This document shows, in pieces, positions 17,819-26,849 of a DNA stretch of 64,000 nucleotides (positions within the stretch are counted from its first letter, which is position 1; the number at the start of each line of letters is the position of its first letter). The DNA lies in NCBI GenBank assembly GCA_022801715.1, contig JAAWSV010000008.1, forward strand, positions 1 through 64,000, given 5' to 3'. The translations under genes and the position numbers were made by a program. The DNA comes from Oscillospiraceae bacterium. GTDB lineage: Bacteria > Bacillota > Clostridia > Oscillospirales > Oscillospiraceae. Under the pieces are notes generated by a model that saw only the letters and a list, made by a program, of their open reading frames with translations, was not told where the DNA came from and made no database searches.

Positions 17819-18631
17819 TTAAGCCCGCCGACCCTCCTCCAGCGCGGCGGGGGTGGGGGGAGGTTCCACTGCTGCGGGGGCAGCCTCGAAGTAGCTTTCG
17901 TCCTGAAACTCCGTCATGGTGTCCCAGTAGCGCATGGGCATCTGGGTGCGGCGGCACTTGGGATTGTATCGTTCGGCGATGGCCACCGTGTCGTAGAACC
18001 GCTTCCACAGCCGGCGGAACTGAGCTTCCCGCTCACTGGGGCGGGCCATCTCGAAGTGCTCTAAGGGCGCGATGCACCACTTGCCGTCCCGGTAGAACAG
18101 GGCCTCTTGATGGGTGCGGTCGTAGAGGATGAGGCGCTCGTTGTAGAACCGGCTGCAGAAGTGGGGGCGAAGCAGGGGGAGGACCCGGTTTTTGGGGGCG
18201 ATCTCCCCCACCAGTGCACCGCCCAAGTCCGAGAAGCGGGTGAAGCCCCGGAGCAGGTGGACCTCCCCGTCCAAGTGGCGCACGGCCTTCACCAAGGGGT
18301 ATACCGCTTCGTCGCTGAGGCGGTGCACCAAGTCCGGGCCGAAGTCATAGAGGGCGCGGATGAAGCAGTAGAGCATCATCTCCCGCTCCTCGGCGCAGGT
18401 GAGAAAGCCCTTCTCCACCAGCTCCAAGGCGTAGGCGGAGCGCCGGTTGATGCTGCGGAGAATCCGCTGGGCGTGGGCCTCGTCGCTCTCCACCCACTGG
18501 ATGGGGAACAGGGTGGGGTTTAAATCCTCCGCGGTCTGAAAGGCGGCGGGGGGCTCCTTGTTCACATAGCTCTCAAACACGCAGCAGAGGAAGCCCTCAA
18601 AGCTGCCGTCGTAACGGTAGACAGTATCCAT
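17819..18631 (-). CDS. TIGR03915-like putative DNA repair protein (DUF4130)
   Basis: MDTVYRYDGSFEGFLCCVFESYVNKEPP...RFYDTVAIAERYNPKCRRTQMPMRYW. Confidence 0.85.
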   Translation of the reverse strand: MDTVYRYDGSFEGFLCCVFESYVNKEPPAAFQTAEDLNPTLFPIQWVESDEAHAQRILRSINRRSAYALELVEKGFLTCAEEREMMLYCFIRALYDFGPDLVHRLSDEAVYPLVKAVRHLDGEVHLLRGFTRFSDLGGALVGEIAPKNRVLPLLRPHFCSRFYNERLILYDRTHQEALFYRDGKWCIAPLEHFEMARPSEREAQFRRLWKRFYDTVAIAERYNPKCRRTQMPMRYWDTMTEFQDESYFEAAPAAVEPPPTPAALEEGRRA

Positions 18632-18710
18632 GGCACTCCTTTCTGCTAATCAGGAATTAGGAATTTTTCCGTCAGATAGAATTGACTATATTGTACAAAC
18701 AATTCCTAAT

Positions 18711-19592
18711 TCAGAAAATCGTCAGCCCCCAGAGGACTGCTAAATGAAGAGGGTAGGCCCAGTAGAACAGGCGGTGGTCGTCGAGACCCCGACGGCCGTT
18801 GTAGAGGATGACGGCCAAGGCGGCCAGCATGGCGAAGGCGAATTCCTCCATGCTGTACCAAGGAGGGTAGAAGATGAGGACGATGGCCAGCATAGCTGCG
18901 GCGCGGCTCCGCCGGCCACGGCAGGGCCAGAGCAGGGCGATAAAAAGCAGGGCCCAGAAGGAGTAGTCGAACTCTAAACCAATGTGGAAGAGGCGCTCGC
19001 TCCAGTTGTGCAGCAGCTGGTAGAGGGCGATGGCGGCGGCGGTTTTCAGTGCCCAGTCCGCCGCCGCCCCGGCGTCGAAGGGGAGGCGGTCCTGGAGGAA
19101 CAGGGTGAGGGCGGCAATGGCCAAGAGGCCGGTGATGATATAGCTCAGCTCCCACAGGCCGAACTGGGCGAGGGCGGCCGGGATCAGCGCCAAGGGCAGC
19201 AGTCCCCACACGGGACGCCGCTGGGAGAGCGGCAGGCGGTTCGATTGCAGAAACATCATCAGCAGGACGCCGCAGCCCAAGGTGAAGAAGATATTCAGGT
19301 GGGTGAAACGCTCCAACAGGCTTTGGAATCCAGCGTTCAGTGTGACGGCGTAGGGGATCTGAGCCAGCGCACCCATGAGAAACAGCCGGCGGGCGTACCG
19401 GGGCGCGGACCGGGTGTGGCGGAAGCCCTCGGTGAGCAGGAAGGCGTAGATGAGAAACGCCATCCGTCCGAAGCAGCGCAGGTGGATGTAGGTCGGACCT
19501 AAGGGCAGAAGCAGTGCCGCCGTGTGATCGGCCACCATAGATACTAAGGCAATGAGCTTGAGAACGAATGCGGACATGGAATACTCCTCCAA
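18711..19592 (-). CDS. TraX-family membrane protein
   Basis: LKLIALVSMVADHTAALLLPLGPTYIHLRCFGRMAFLIYAFLLTEGFRHT. Confidence 0.85.
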   Translation of the reverse strand: MEEYSMSAFVLKLIALVSMVADHTAALLLPLGPTYIHLRCFGRMAFLIYAFLLTEGFRHTRSAPRYARRLFLMGALAQIPYAVTLNAGFQSLLERFTHLNIFFTLGCGVLLMMFLQSNRLPLSQRRPVWGLLPLALIPAALAQFGLWELSYIITGLLAIAALTLFLQDRLPFDAGAAADWALKTAAAIALYQLLHNWSERLFHIGLEFDYSFWALLFIALLWPCRGRRSRAAAMLAIVLIFYPPWYSMEEFAFAMLAALAVILYNGRRGLDDHRLFYWAYPLHLAVLWGLTIF

Positions 19593-19736
19593 TCATATGA
19601 GATGGAGGGGAGTATAGCAGGGGAATCTTACAAAAAGAGAACGTAGAAGTTTAAGGTTTTCTTACACTTTCCAATCGTACACACCGTGAAGGCGAAGAAC
19701 GCAGCGTAACCCTCTCAACTGAAAGAGCTTGCCTTT

Positions 19737-20990
19737 TCAGTCGAATAGTGTTAGCTGTTCCATTTCCGGTATCGGCAGCTTTTCCGCAGCGAGGAGGCCC
19801 CGGAGGACGGTGTCCTGCGAGAAGCGGAGGCCGTCAATGACTTTCCCTTTACACACCAGAAAATACTGGGCCCGCTTCATCACCACGCCTAACTTTTTCA
19901 GGTCCTCGTGGTACAGCGTGCCGCCTCGGCGGGCGTATAGTATCCGTCGGGCGCTGATGGTGCCCACGCCCGGCACCCGAAGCAGGTCCTCGTAGGCGGC
20001 GGTGTTCACCTCCACTGGGAAAAACTCCGGGTGGCGCAGGGCCCAGTTGCATTTGGGGTCGATGAGGGGGTTGAAGTTGGGGTCCTGATCAGTGAGCAGC
20101 TCCTCGGCCCGGAAGCCGTAGAACCGGAGGAGCCAGTCCGCCTGATAGAGCCGGTGCTCCCGCAGCAGGGGCGGCTTGGTATCCGGGGTGGGGAGGAGGC
20201 TGTTTTCCACCACCGGCACGTAGGCGGAGAAGAACACACGCTTGAGGCGGTAGGTGTCGTAGAGCCCCTGGGTGAGGCGGAGGATGTGCCGGTCGCTGTC
20301 CGGTGTGGCGCCGATGATCATCTGGGTGCTCTGTCCGGCGGGGGCGAACTTGGGGGCGTGGCGGTATTTCACCAGCTCCTGTTTGTTCTCTGTCAAAGTG
20401 TTTCGGATCTGCTTCATGGGCTGGAGAATGGCGGACTTGGTCTTGTTGGGGGCCAAGGCCTTCAGCCCCGCCTCCGAGGGCAGCTCAATGTTGACGCTGA
20501 GCCGGTCCGCCAGCATTCCCAGCCGCTCCACCAGCTCCGGCGACGCCCCGGGGATGGTCTTGGCGTGGATATAGCCGTTGAAGCGGTGGGTATTGCGCAG
20601 CAGGTGGAGCACTTGGATCATCCGCTCCATGGTGTAGTCTGGGTCCCGGAGGACACCGGAGGAGAGGAACAGGCCCTCGATATAGTTGCGTCGGTAGAAC
20701 TCAATGGTGAGCTCCGACAGTTCCTCCGGCGTGAACACCGCCCGCCGGGTGTCGTTGGAGCAGCGATTGACGCAGTACTTGCAGTCGTAGATGCAGCAGT
20801 TGGTCATCAGCACCTTCAAGAGCGTAACACAGCGCCCGTCGGCGGAGAAGGTGTGGCAGCAGCCGGCCACGGAGCTGGAGGTGTTGCCGATATACCCCTT
20901 TTTGCTGCCCCGTCTGGCTCCGCTGGAGGTGCAGGCGGCGTCGTACTTGGCCGCGTCGGTGAGGATGGTGAGCTTGTCCATCACAGTCAT
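19737..20990 (-). CDS. Putative DNA modification/repair radical SAM protein (TIGR03916-like)
   Basis: MLTNCCIYDCKYCVNRCSNDTRRAVFTPEEL; C-terminal HhH LLRVPGVGTISARRILYARR. Confidence 0.9.
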   Translation of the reverse strand: MTVMDKLTILTDAAKYDAACTSSGARRGSKKGYIGNTSSSVAGCCHTFSADGRCVTLLKVLMTNCCIYDCKYCVNRCSNDTRRAVFTPEELSELTIEFYRRNYIEGLFLSSGVLRDPDYTMERMIQVLHLLRNTHRFNGYIHAKTIPGASPELVERLGMLADRLSVNIELPSEAGLKALAPNKTKSAILQPMKQIRNTLTENKQELVKYRHAPKFAPAGQSTQMIIGATPDSDRHILRLTQGLYDTYRLKRVFFSAYVPVVENSLLPTPDTKPPLLREHRLYQADWLLRFYGFRAEELLTDQDPNFNPLIDPKCNWALRHPEFFPVEVNTAAYEDLLRVPGVGTISARRILYARRGGTLYHEDLKKLGVVMKRAQYFLVCKGKVIDGLRFSQDTVLRGLLAAEKLPIPEMEQLTLFD

Positions 20991-21022
20991 AAACGGCGCC
21001 TCCCGTCTGAGATGGAATTATA

Positions 21023-21034
21023 GAATAAATGTTC
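21023..21034. promoter_or_regulatory. Candidate LexA/SOS box
   Basis: GAATAAATGTTC within AGAATAAATGTTCT, directly upstream of the repair radical SAM gene, between putative -35/-10 on minus strand. Confidence 0.5.
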
Positions 21035-21147
21035 TATTACAATATACTACAGGCGGAGCGGGAAGTCAAGGGGAATTTGGGCGGAAAAACCCCTTGTCAG
21101 GGGAGCGGAATTGTGGTATACTTCCAGCGGAAAAAGGGGGGAAGGCG

Positions 21148-21930
21148 ATGTTGCTGGCGATTGTGGTGGGAAACTCCAACATCACCTTGGGCGTCTTTGA
21201 CGGCGACAGGCTCCGCATGCGGGCCAAGGTCTCCGCGGAGGCGGAGCGCAGCGCCGACGAGTATCTGGTACTGCTCTATGACCTTCTTCGGGTCAACGGT
21301 GTGGACCGGGAGCGGCTCACCGGGTGCATCATGGCCTCTGTGGTGCCCTCCCTCACAGGCCTTGTGGAGGAGGCGGTGACTCGGCTGACGGCTCTGCGGG
21401 TGATACAGGTGGGGCCGGGGACCAAGACAGGCTTTCGCATCCGTATTGACGATCCCACGGAGCTGGGGGCGGACTTGGCGGCGGATACTGCCGGTGCGAT
21501 AGCGATCTATGGCGCGCCGCTGCTGATCATCGACGCGGGCACCGTCACCACCATTGCCGCGGTGGATGAGAGCCGGACCTATCTGGGCGGGTGCATCCTG
21601 CCGGGGCTCTACGCCAGCGCAGCCCTGCTTAAAAGCTCCACGGCCCTGCTGCCCGCCATCGCCCTGCGGCCGCCGGGGGAGAATGTTTTGGGCAAAAACT
21701 CCGCCGACGCCATGCGCTATGGCCTCCTCTGCGGCAGTGCCATGATGGTGGACGGCTTTTTAGAGCGATATCGGGCCCTGCCGGGGATGGCGGGAGCCGC
21801 GGCCATCGCCACCGGCGGCTCTGCCGCCCTCCTTACCGCCTCCTGCCGCAGTGAGATTACAGTGGATCCGGAGCTGACGCTGCGGGGACTGAGGCGGCTC
21901 TATCAACTGAATACGGCCAAAAAGCTGTGA
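21148..21930 (+). CDS. coaX: Type III pantothenate kinase homologue (CoaX-like)
   Basis: MLLAIVVGNSNITLGVFDGDRLRMRAKV...ELGADLAADTAG..LLIIDAGTVTTIAAV..YLGGCILPGL. Confidence 0.8.
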   Translation: MLLAIVVGNSNITLGVFDGDRLRMRAKVSAEAERSADEYLVLLYDLLRVNGVDRERLTGCIMASVVPSLTGLVEEAVTRLTALRVIQVGPGTKTGFRIRIDDPTELGADLAADTAGAIAIYGAPLLIIDAGTVTTIAAVDESRTYLGGCILPGLYASAALLKSSTALLPAIALRPPGENVLGKNSADAMRYGLLCGSAMMVDGFLERYRALPGMAGAAAIATGGSAALLTASCRSEITVDPELTLRGLRRLYQLNTAKKL

Positions 21931-22033
21931 AGGTAATAGCGGGGGAGACCCTGTTGTTATAAGATTTTGTGCGCCGTACTCCCGCGGGGGAGACGGCAGC
22001 ACGAGGTGAGATACCCTCAAAGGAGATACCGTA

Positions 22034-22639
22034 ATGAATCACAGCACAAGTAAGGTCCATAAGATCACACTGACGGCGATACTTATGGCAATCGTCATCC
22101 TCATGGCCTACACGCCCTTGGGCTACCTAAAGGCCGGACCGGTGGAGATCACCTTCATCACCATCCCGGTGGTAATCGGCGCTATCGTTCTGGGGCCGGT
22201 GTCCGGCGCCTTTTTGGGCGCGGTGTTTGGGCTTACCAGCTTTGCCCAGTGCTTCTCCACCAGCCTCTTCGGCGCGGCGCTGCTGGCCATCAATCCCATT
22301 GCCACCTTCCTCTGCTGCATGGTGCCCCGGGTGCTGATCGGCATTGCGGCGGGGCTTATCTTCCCGGCCCTGCGCAGGGTGGACCGTGTGGGAGCGGTGA
22401 GCTTCATCGTTACCTCCGTGGTTGGGGCGCTGACCAACACCGTGTTCTTTGTGGGCATGGTGGTGGGGATTTTCCAGAATTCCTACTTTGGCGGTACCGG
22501 ATTTTTTGCCATTTTCCTCAGCTTCTTTACGCTGAATGTGGCCTTAGAGGTGGTAGTTTGCGCCTTGGTGGCCGCGGCCCTCAGCAAGGCCATGCTCCAC
22601 TTCCTCCCTCAGAGCGCGGTACAGAAGGCCGCGCAGTGA
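22034..22639 (+). CDS. ECF transporter S component (possible pantothenate-type)
   Basis: ITLTAILMAIVILMAYTPLGYLKAGPVEITFITIPVVIGAIVLGPVSGAFLGAVFGLTSF; directly downstream of coaX. Confidence 0.75.
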   Translation: MNHSTSKVHKITLTAILMAIVILMAYTPLGYLKAGPVEITFITIPVVIGAIVLGPVSGAFLGAVFGLTSFAQCFSTSLFGAALLAINPIATFLCCMVPRVLIGIAAGLIFPALRRVDRVGAVSFIVTSVVGALTNTVFFVGMVVGIFQNSYFGGTGFFAIFLSFFTLNVALEVVVCALVAAALSKAMLHFLPQSAVQKAAQ

Positions 22640-22651
22640 GATAAGCGAATG

Positions 22652-22686
22652 AAAAGGCCCGGACTGCTGTGCAGTCCGGGCCTTAA
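22652..22686 (+). terminator. Terminator
   Basis: aaaggcccggactgc-tgt-gcagtccgggcctt. Confidence 0.75.
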
Positions 22687-22780
22687 AGCACCCCGCAGGG
22701 ATTTCGTATCCGAGGCGCAGAGCGCAGCAAGATCCCCTTCGCGTACAATCCGCAGATTTCGCGTGAGCGTGAAGCGGTTT

Positions 22781-24649
22781 TTACGCGAGAGGAAGCGTAA
22801 GCTCCGCCTTGAAGAGATCGCCGTCCACGGCAATGCCGAAGGTGCCGCCCATCAGCTCCATCAGGCTCTTGGCGATGTTCAGCCCCAGCCCGCTGCCCTC
22901 GGCGTGGCGGGAGGAGTCCCCACGGACAAACCGCTCCATCAGCTCGTCGGCGCTGACGTTCAGCGCGTCCCGGGAGATGTTCTTCATGCTCAGGGCCACG
23001 CGGCTGCCTTGGGTGGTGAGGTCGATATACAGCCGGCTCCCCGGCATGGCGTACTTGCAGACGTTGCTCAGAAGATTGTCCAGCACCCGCCAAAGGAGGC
23101 GGCCGTCGGCCATGGCGGAGAGACTGCCCTCGAAGGTGTTGATGATCACCTCGATCTTCCCGGCGGTGAGGCGCTGGTCGTAGTCCCCCACCGCTTGGTG
23201 GATGATCTCGTTGACCACAATGGGCTGCAGCGCTACGGGGATGTTGCCGGTGGATGCCTTGCTGGCCTCCACCAAGTCCTCCGTCAGCTTCTTCAAGCGG
23301 CCCGACTGCCGGTCCAGTACGGTGACGTACTCCGCCGCCTGCTCCGGCAGGTCCTCCTTCTTGAGCAGATCCACATAGTTGACGATGGAGGTGAGCGGGG
23401 TCTTGATATCGTGGGATACGTTGGTGATGAGCTCGGTTTTCAGGCGCTCGGACTTCATCCGCTGCTCCACCGCCCGGTTCATCCCCAGACCGATGGCGTT
23501 CAGGTTCTCGGCGTGGGTCTTGATGTCATAGAACATGCGGGAGGTATCCAGCTTGGCCTCCAGATCTCCGTCGGCCAGCCGCTGGCCCATGGCCTTGAGC
23601 TTTTGCAGCTGCCAGCTCAGCAATGCCGCGGCTACGACGATGGCGAAGTCCAACACGATCAGCATCAGCAGGGGGAACCCGTCCCACACCCCCCAAGAGT
23701 TGAGGAAGATCTGTGTGCCCAGCACGGCGATGGTGAACAGCACCGTCCGCCAAGTGAAGGGCAGAATGCGGACCATGGTTTTCACTCCTCTCCAGAAGGC
23801 CCGGCAGCAGCGGATGAACCACCGCCACAGGCGGCAGGTCAGTGTATTCTCCCAGATGCGCCCCAGCTTCAGCCGGGTGGCCAAGGAGAGCAGTACCGCC
23901 AGCGCCCCTACTGTAATGACAATAATGATCACCGCCATGGCAAGGACCGTCAGCCAGAGGTTGCTGGGAAGGCCGTCCACGGTGGAGATGACGATGGCGA
24001 AGTAGAGGACCGCCCCGAAAAGATATACATCCAGGGGGATTCGGTCCTGCCAGTTGGGGACAATCCCCTCATGACCCTTTCGGTGTCCGGCGGCGCAGAG
24101 GAGAAAGACCAAGTCTGCGAAAAACAGCAGCACCGAGAGGATAGCGATATAGGGCAGCAGGTTGGTGAGCGGGTGGACTAAGCGGTAGAAGCGGTAGTAG
24201 TCGCTGAAATTGTTGACGGCTACGTCGTTGTAGTCGGTAATGTGCAGCTCCACCGCCAGCTGGAAGGGGCGGGTGGGGTCCGGCTCCGCCTCGGGACCTA
24301 AAAGGCTGTCCACCTGAAAGAGGTAGGTGCCCACATAGGCGTAGGTGTCACAGGCGGGATCGAGATCGTTGAAATACACCGTGCCGCCGCTGCGGATCAC
24401 CACATCGAGGCCCCGGTTGGAGTAGCTCTGGTAGGGGTCTCCAAAGCGGGCGTAGCGATAGGCGATGTTGTAGGCCACATTTTGGGCCATGCCTTGGAAC
24501 ATGGCGGTCCCCTCAAAGGTATCGTCCTCGTCCCAAGCGTAGTAGCCCACCGCTATGGCGGCGATGGACCCCGCCGCGGTCAGTACCAGAAGTACCGCCA
24601 TAAACAGGGCTGTTACCTTGACGGGCAGGTTCTCTCTTAAATCACGCAT
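22781..24649 (-). CDS. Sensor histidine kinase
   Basis: ITNVSHDIKTPLTSIVNYVDLLKKEDLPEQAAEYV..; HATPase GSGLGLNIAKSLMELMGGTFGI. Confidence 0.9.
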   Translation of the reverse strand: MRDLRENLPVKVTALFMAVLLVLTAAGSIAAIAVGYYAWDEDDTFEGTAMFQGMAQNVAYNIAYRYARFGDPYQSYSNRGLDVVIRSGGTVYFNDLDPACDTYAYVGTYLFQVDSLLGPEAEPDPTRPFQLAVELHITDYNDVAVNNFSDYYRFYRLVHPLTNLLPYIAILSVLLFFADLVFLLCAAGHRKGHEGIVPNWQDRIPLDVYLFGAVLYFAIVISTVDGLPSNLWLTVLAMAVIIIVITVGALAVLLSLATRLKLGRIWENTLTCRLWRWFIRCCRAFWRGVKTMVRILPFTWRTVLFTIAVLGTQIFLNSWGVWDGFPLLMLIVLDFAIVVAAALLSWQLQKLKAMGQRLADGDLEAKLDTSRMFYDIKTHAENLNAIGLGMNRAVEQRMKSERLKTELITNVSHDIKTPLTSIVNYVDLLKKEDLPEQAAEYVTVLDRQSGRLKKLTEDLVEASKASTGNIPVALQPIVVNEIIHQAVGDYDQRLTAGKIEVIINTFEGSLSAMADGRLLWRVLDNLLSNVCKYAMPGSRLYIDLTTQGSRVALSMKNISRDALNVSADELMERFVRGDSSRHAEGSGLGLNIAKSLMELMGGTFGIAVDGDLFKAELTLPLA

Positions 24650-24735
24650 CAAAATTCATCCCGCTTTCCCGTCAGATAGAGCAGTCCGGCCACGACGAGG
24701 GCCAAGGGGATCAGAATACGAAGCAGTTTTTTCAT
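24649..24735 (-). CDS. 28-aa single-TM microprotein MKKLLRILIPLALVVAGLLYLTGKRDEF
   Basis: SD ggaggg upstream of ATG 24735; stop overlaps kinase ATG (TGATG). Confidence 0.65.
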   Translation of the reverse strand: MKKLLRILIPLALVVAGLLYLTGKRDEF

Positions 24736-24833
24736 TGGGAATTCCCTCCATTTGATAATAGGGGTATCGCAGGGGTGTCAAAAGGATTCTCCTCACTTGA
24801 AATCCTCAGATTTCAGGCGGGCGCGCGGCAAAA

Positions 24834-25526
24834 TCAGCTCTGGGGCTCAATTTTATAGCCCAAGCCCCAGACGACCTTTAAGTATCTGGGCTCCGAGGGG
24901 GTAATCTCAATCTTCTCTCTGAGGTGGCGGATGTGGACGGCTACGGCGCTCTCAGAGCCCATGGCGCTCTCGTTCCATACCTGCTCGTAGATCTGGGCGG
25001 AGGAGTACACACGGCCCGGGTGCTGCATGAGCAGGGCCAGAATGTTATACTCCATAGGCGTCAGACTTACACTGTCGCCGTCCACGGTGACGGTCTTGGC
25101 CTCGTCGTCCAAGACGATGCCGCCGATAACCACCCGGCTGGGCTTCTGGGCGATGCCTCCCAAGCTGGTGTACCGGCGGAGCTGGCTGCGGACACGGGCC
25201 AGCACCTCCACAGGGTTGAAGGGCTTGGTGATGTAGTCGTCCGCTCCCACGTTGAGCCCCAACACCTTGTCGGTGTCCTCACTCTTGGCGGTGAGGAGGA
25301 TAATGGGCACGTTGCACTCCTCCCGGAGCTTGGCGGTGGCGGAGATGCCGTCCAGCTCGGGCATCATGATGTCCATCAATATGAGATGGATCTCGTTTTT
25401 CCGCACAATGTCGATGGCCTCCCGGCCGGTATAGGCCTCGAAGAGGTTGTACCCCTCGGAGGAGAGGTAGATTTTCAGAGCGGACACAATGTCCCGCTCG
25501 TCGTCGCAGATCAGTACGTTGGTCAT
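24834..25526 (-). CDS. OmpR-family response regulator
   Basis: MTNVLICDDERDIVSALKIYL..LILMDIMMPELDGI..LLTAKSEDTDKVLGLNVGADDYITKPF. Confidence 0.93.
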   Translation of the reverse strand: MTNVLICDDERDIVSALKIYLSSEGYNLFEAYTGREAIDIVRKNEIHLILMDIMMPELDGISATAKLREECNVPIILLTAKSEDTDKVLGLNVGADDYITKPFNPVEVLARVRSQLRRYTSLGGIAQKPSRVVIGGIVLDDEAKTVTVDGDSVSLTPMEYNILALLMQHPGRVYSSAQIYEQVWNESAMGSESAVAVHIRHLREKIEITPSEPRYLKVVWGLGYKIEPQS

Positions 25527-25590
25527 AGGGCTTCTCCCACCTTTCTTGGGTATTGTAACACAGAACGTTTTAAGATAAAAGAGGCGGGAA

Positions 25591-25609
25591 GTTTAAGAAA
25601 GTTTTAAGG
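25591..25609 (-). promoter_or_regulatory. Candidate response-regulator binding site (11-bp-spaced direct repeat)
   Basis: Minus strand CCTTAAAACTTTCTTAAAC upstream of the RR gene; same motif at 26728-26746. Confidence 0.5.
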
Positions 25610-25618
25610 CGGCAAAAC

Positions 25619-25648
25619 GCTGGGTCTGTCCTGGCGGACAGACCCAGC
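25619..25648 (-). terminator. Terminator of DUF4397-like gene
   Basis: gctgggtctgtcc-tggc-ggacagacccagc. Confidence 0.75.
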
Positions 25649-25673
25649 GTGGAGAAGCCCTCTATTTGGCTGC

Positions 25674-26618
25674 TTAGTCGATGACGACCATGGTTTGGAT
25701 ATTATTGGTTCCTCTGCCGCTGCTGAGGAGATATACCGTATAGATACGGCCGCGGTGAACATTGAGGTACAGCGACGCCACCATATTAGGGACTGGATAT
25801 TCACCTAAAAACGCGCTGTCCAGCGTTTCAATGTCAAAGTTGATGGGCATGGGCGCCTGATTGGTCTCGGCAAAGAGGAATTCGTACTGGCCGGGGCGGA
25901 TGCGCTTGAAGACGGTGGTCTCCTTGTAGCGCACGTCGGCATAGACCACACGGCCGTCGGCCAGAAGTACGTCCATGGGGCGGCTGTTATAGGCCAAGTT
26001 GCTGACGCGGAAGCTGCCGTAGCCGCCGCTGGGGCGGTAGTTCGCGTCAGGGATCTGGAGCAGGTCCAGACCGCCGGCGGTATTGATGATGGCTACCGTG
26101 GAGCGGACACCTGCCTCGAAGGGGAGAGTCTTTTGGATGTACACATAGCCGTCGGTGCTGGTGATGGTGACGGTCTGGTAGCCGCTGGGCACCCGGCCGT
26201 AGGCGGAGACGGCGGCAAAGCTCAGATAGCCCACTACCCGTGTGCGGTTAATCCGGATACGGAAGGGACCGTAGCCGTAGGCGGCGTTCAGGAAGCGGAC
26301 CGCGGCGTAGTGCACCGGCGCGGTAAAGCCGGGATCGTAGACAGGCCCGCCCTCGCCAGGATTGGGAAGTGGGATCACCGCGTCCTGACTGGGGTCGTAG
26401 ACAGGGCCGCCCTCGCCGGGGTTGGGGAGGGGGATCACCGCGTCTTGGCTGGGGTCATAGACGGGTCCTCCCTCACCGGGGTTAGGGAGGGGGATTACTG
26501 CGTCCCGGCCGGAGTCGTAGACAGGCTCGCCTTCCCCTGCGTTGGGGAGGGAAATCATGGGTTCATTGGAATCAGATCTTGCCATATGGTCAATCGGGGA
26601 AGAGAGCTCCCCGATCAT
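25674..26618 (-). CDS. DUF4397-like protein with N-terminal tandem repeats
   Basis: VIPLPNPGEGGPVYDPSQDA repeats; YAAVRFLNAAYGYGPFRIRINRTRVVGYLSFAAVSAYGRVPSGYQTVTI. Confidence 0.75.
   Translation of the reverse strand: MIGELSSPIDHMARSDSNEPMISLPNAGEGEPVYDSGRDAVIPLPNPGEGGPVYDPSQDAVIPLPNPGEGGPVYDPSQDAVIPLPNPGEGGPVYDPGFTAPVHYAAVRFLNAAYGYGPFRIRINRTRVVGYLSFAAVSAYGRVPSGYQTVTITSTDGYVYIQKTLPFEAGVRSTVAIINTAGGLDLLQIPDANYRPSGGYGSFRVSNLAYNSRPMDVLLADGRVVYADVRYKETTVFKRIRPGQYEFLFAETNQAPMPINFDIETLDSAFLGEYPVPNMVASLYLNVHRGRIYTVYLLSSGRGTNNIQTMVVID
26340..26560. repeat. ~60-bp coding tandem repeat, about 4 units
   Basis: Repeated ...gggatcaccgcgtc(c/t)tg(a/g)ctggggtc(g/a)tagacagg(g)cc(g/t)cc... encoding the 20-aa unit. 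Confidence 0.85.
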
Positions 26619-26727
26619 CCTCCTTTCTTAGGATGAGGTCCCGGTGTCCAAGGCGGGGGACCTTTACACTATTCTATTCCTGAGGAGAAAAGAGGTGTCT
26701 GACAGGCCCGCGAGCAGGCGGCGGCAA

Positions 26728-26746
26728 TCTTAAGAGAATCTTAAAC
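26728..26746. promoter_or_regulatory. Candidate response-regulator site between divergent DUF4397 and glycosyltransferase genes
   Basis: TCTTAAGAGAATCTTAAAC direct repeat, 11-bp spacing. Confidence 0.5.
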
Positions 26747-26849
26747 AACTCGCATCTTGGAACTTAAGAAATCTCTGCTATGCTGTGTCCATACCACCTT
26801 TCTCCACCTTTACGCCAGATAGAAACACCCCTCAAGGAGGTATACGGGT

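Noticed and set aside
18711-19592. TraX as evidence of a conjugative element
   Set aside because: No relaxase, T4SS or integrase genes nearby; TraX-family acyltransferase-like proteins occur chromosomally.
26340-26560. CRISPR-like tandem repeats
   Set aside because: Repeats are contiguous, in frame and encode a 20-aa unit; no spacers.
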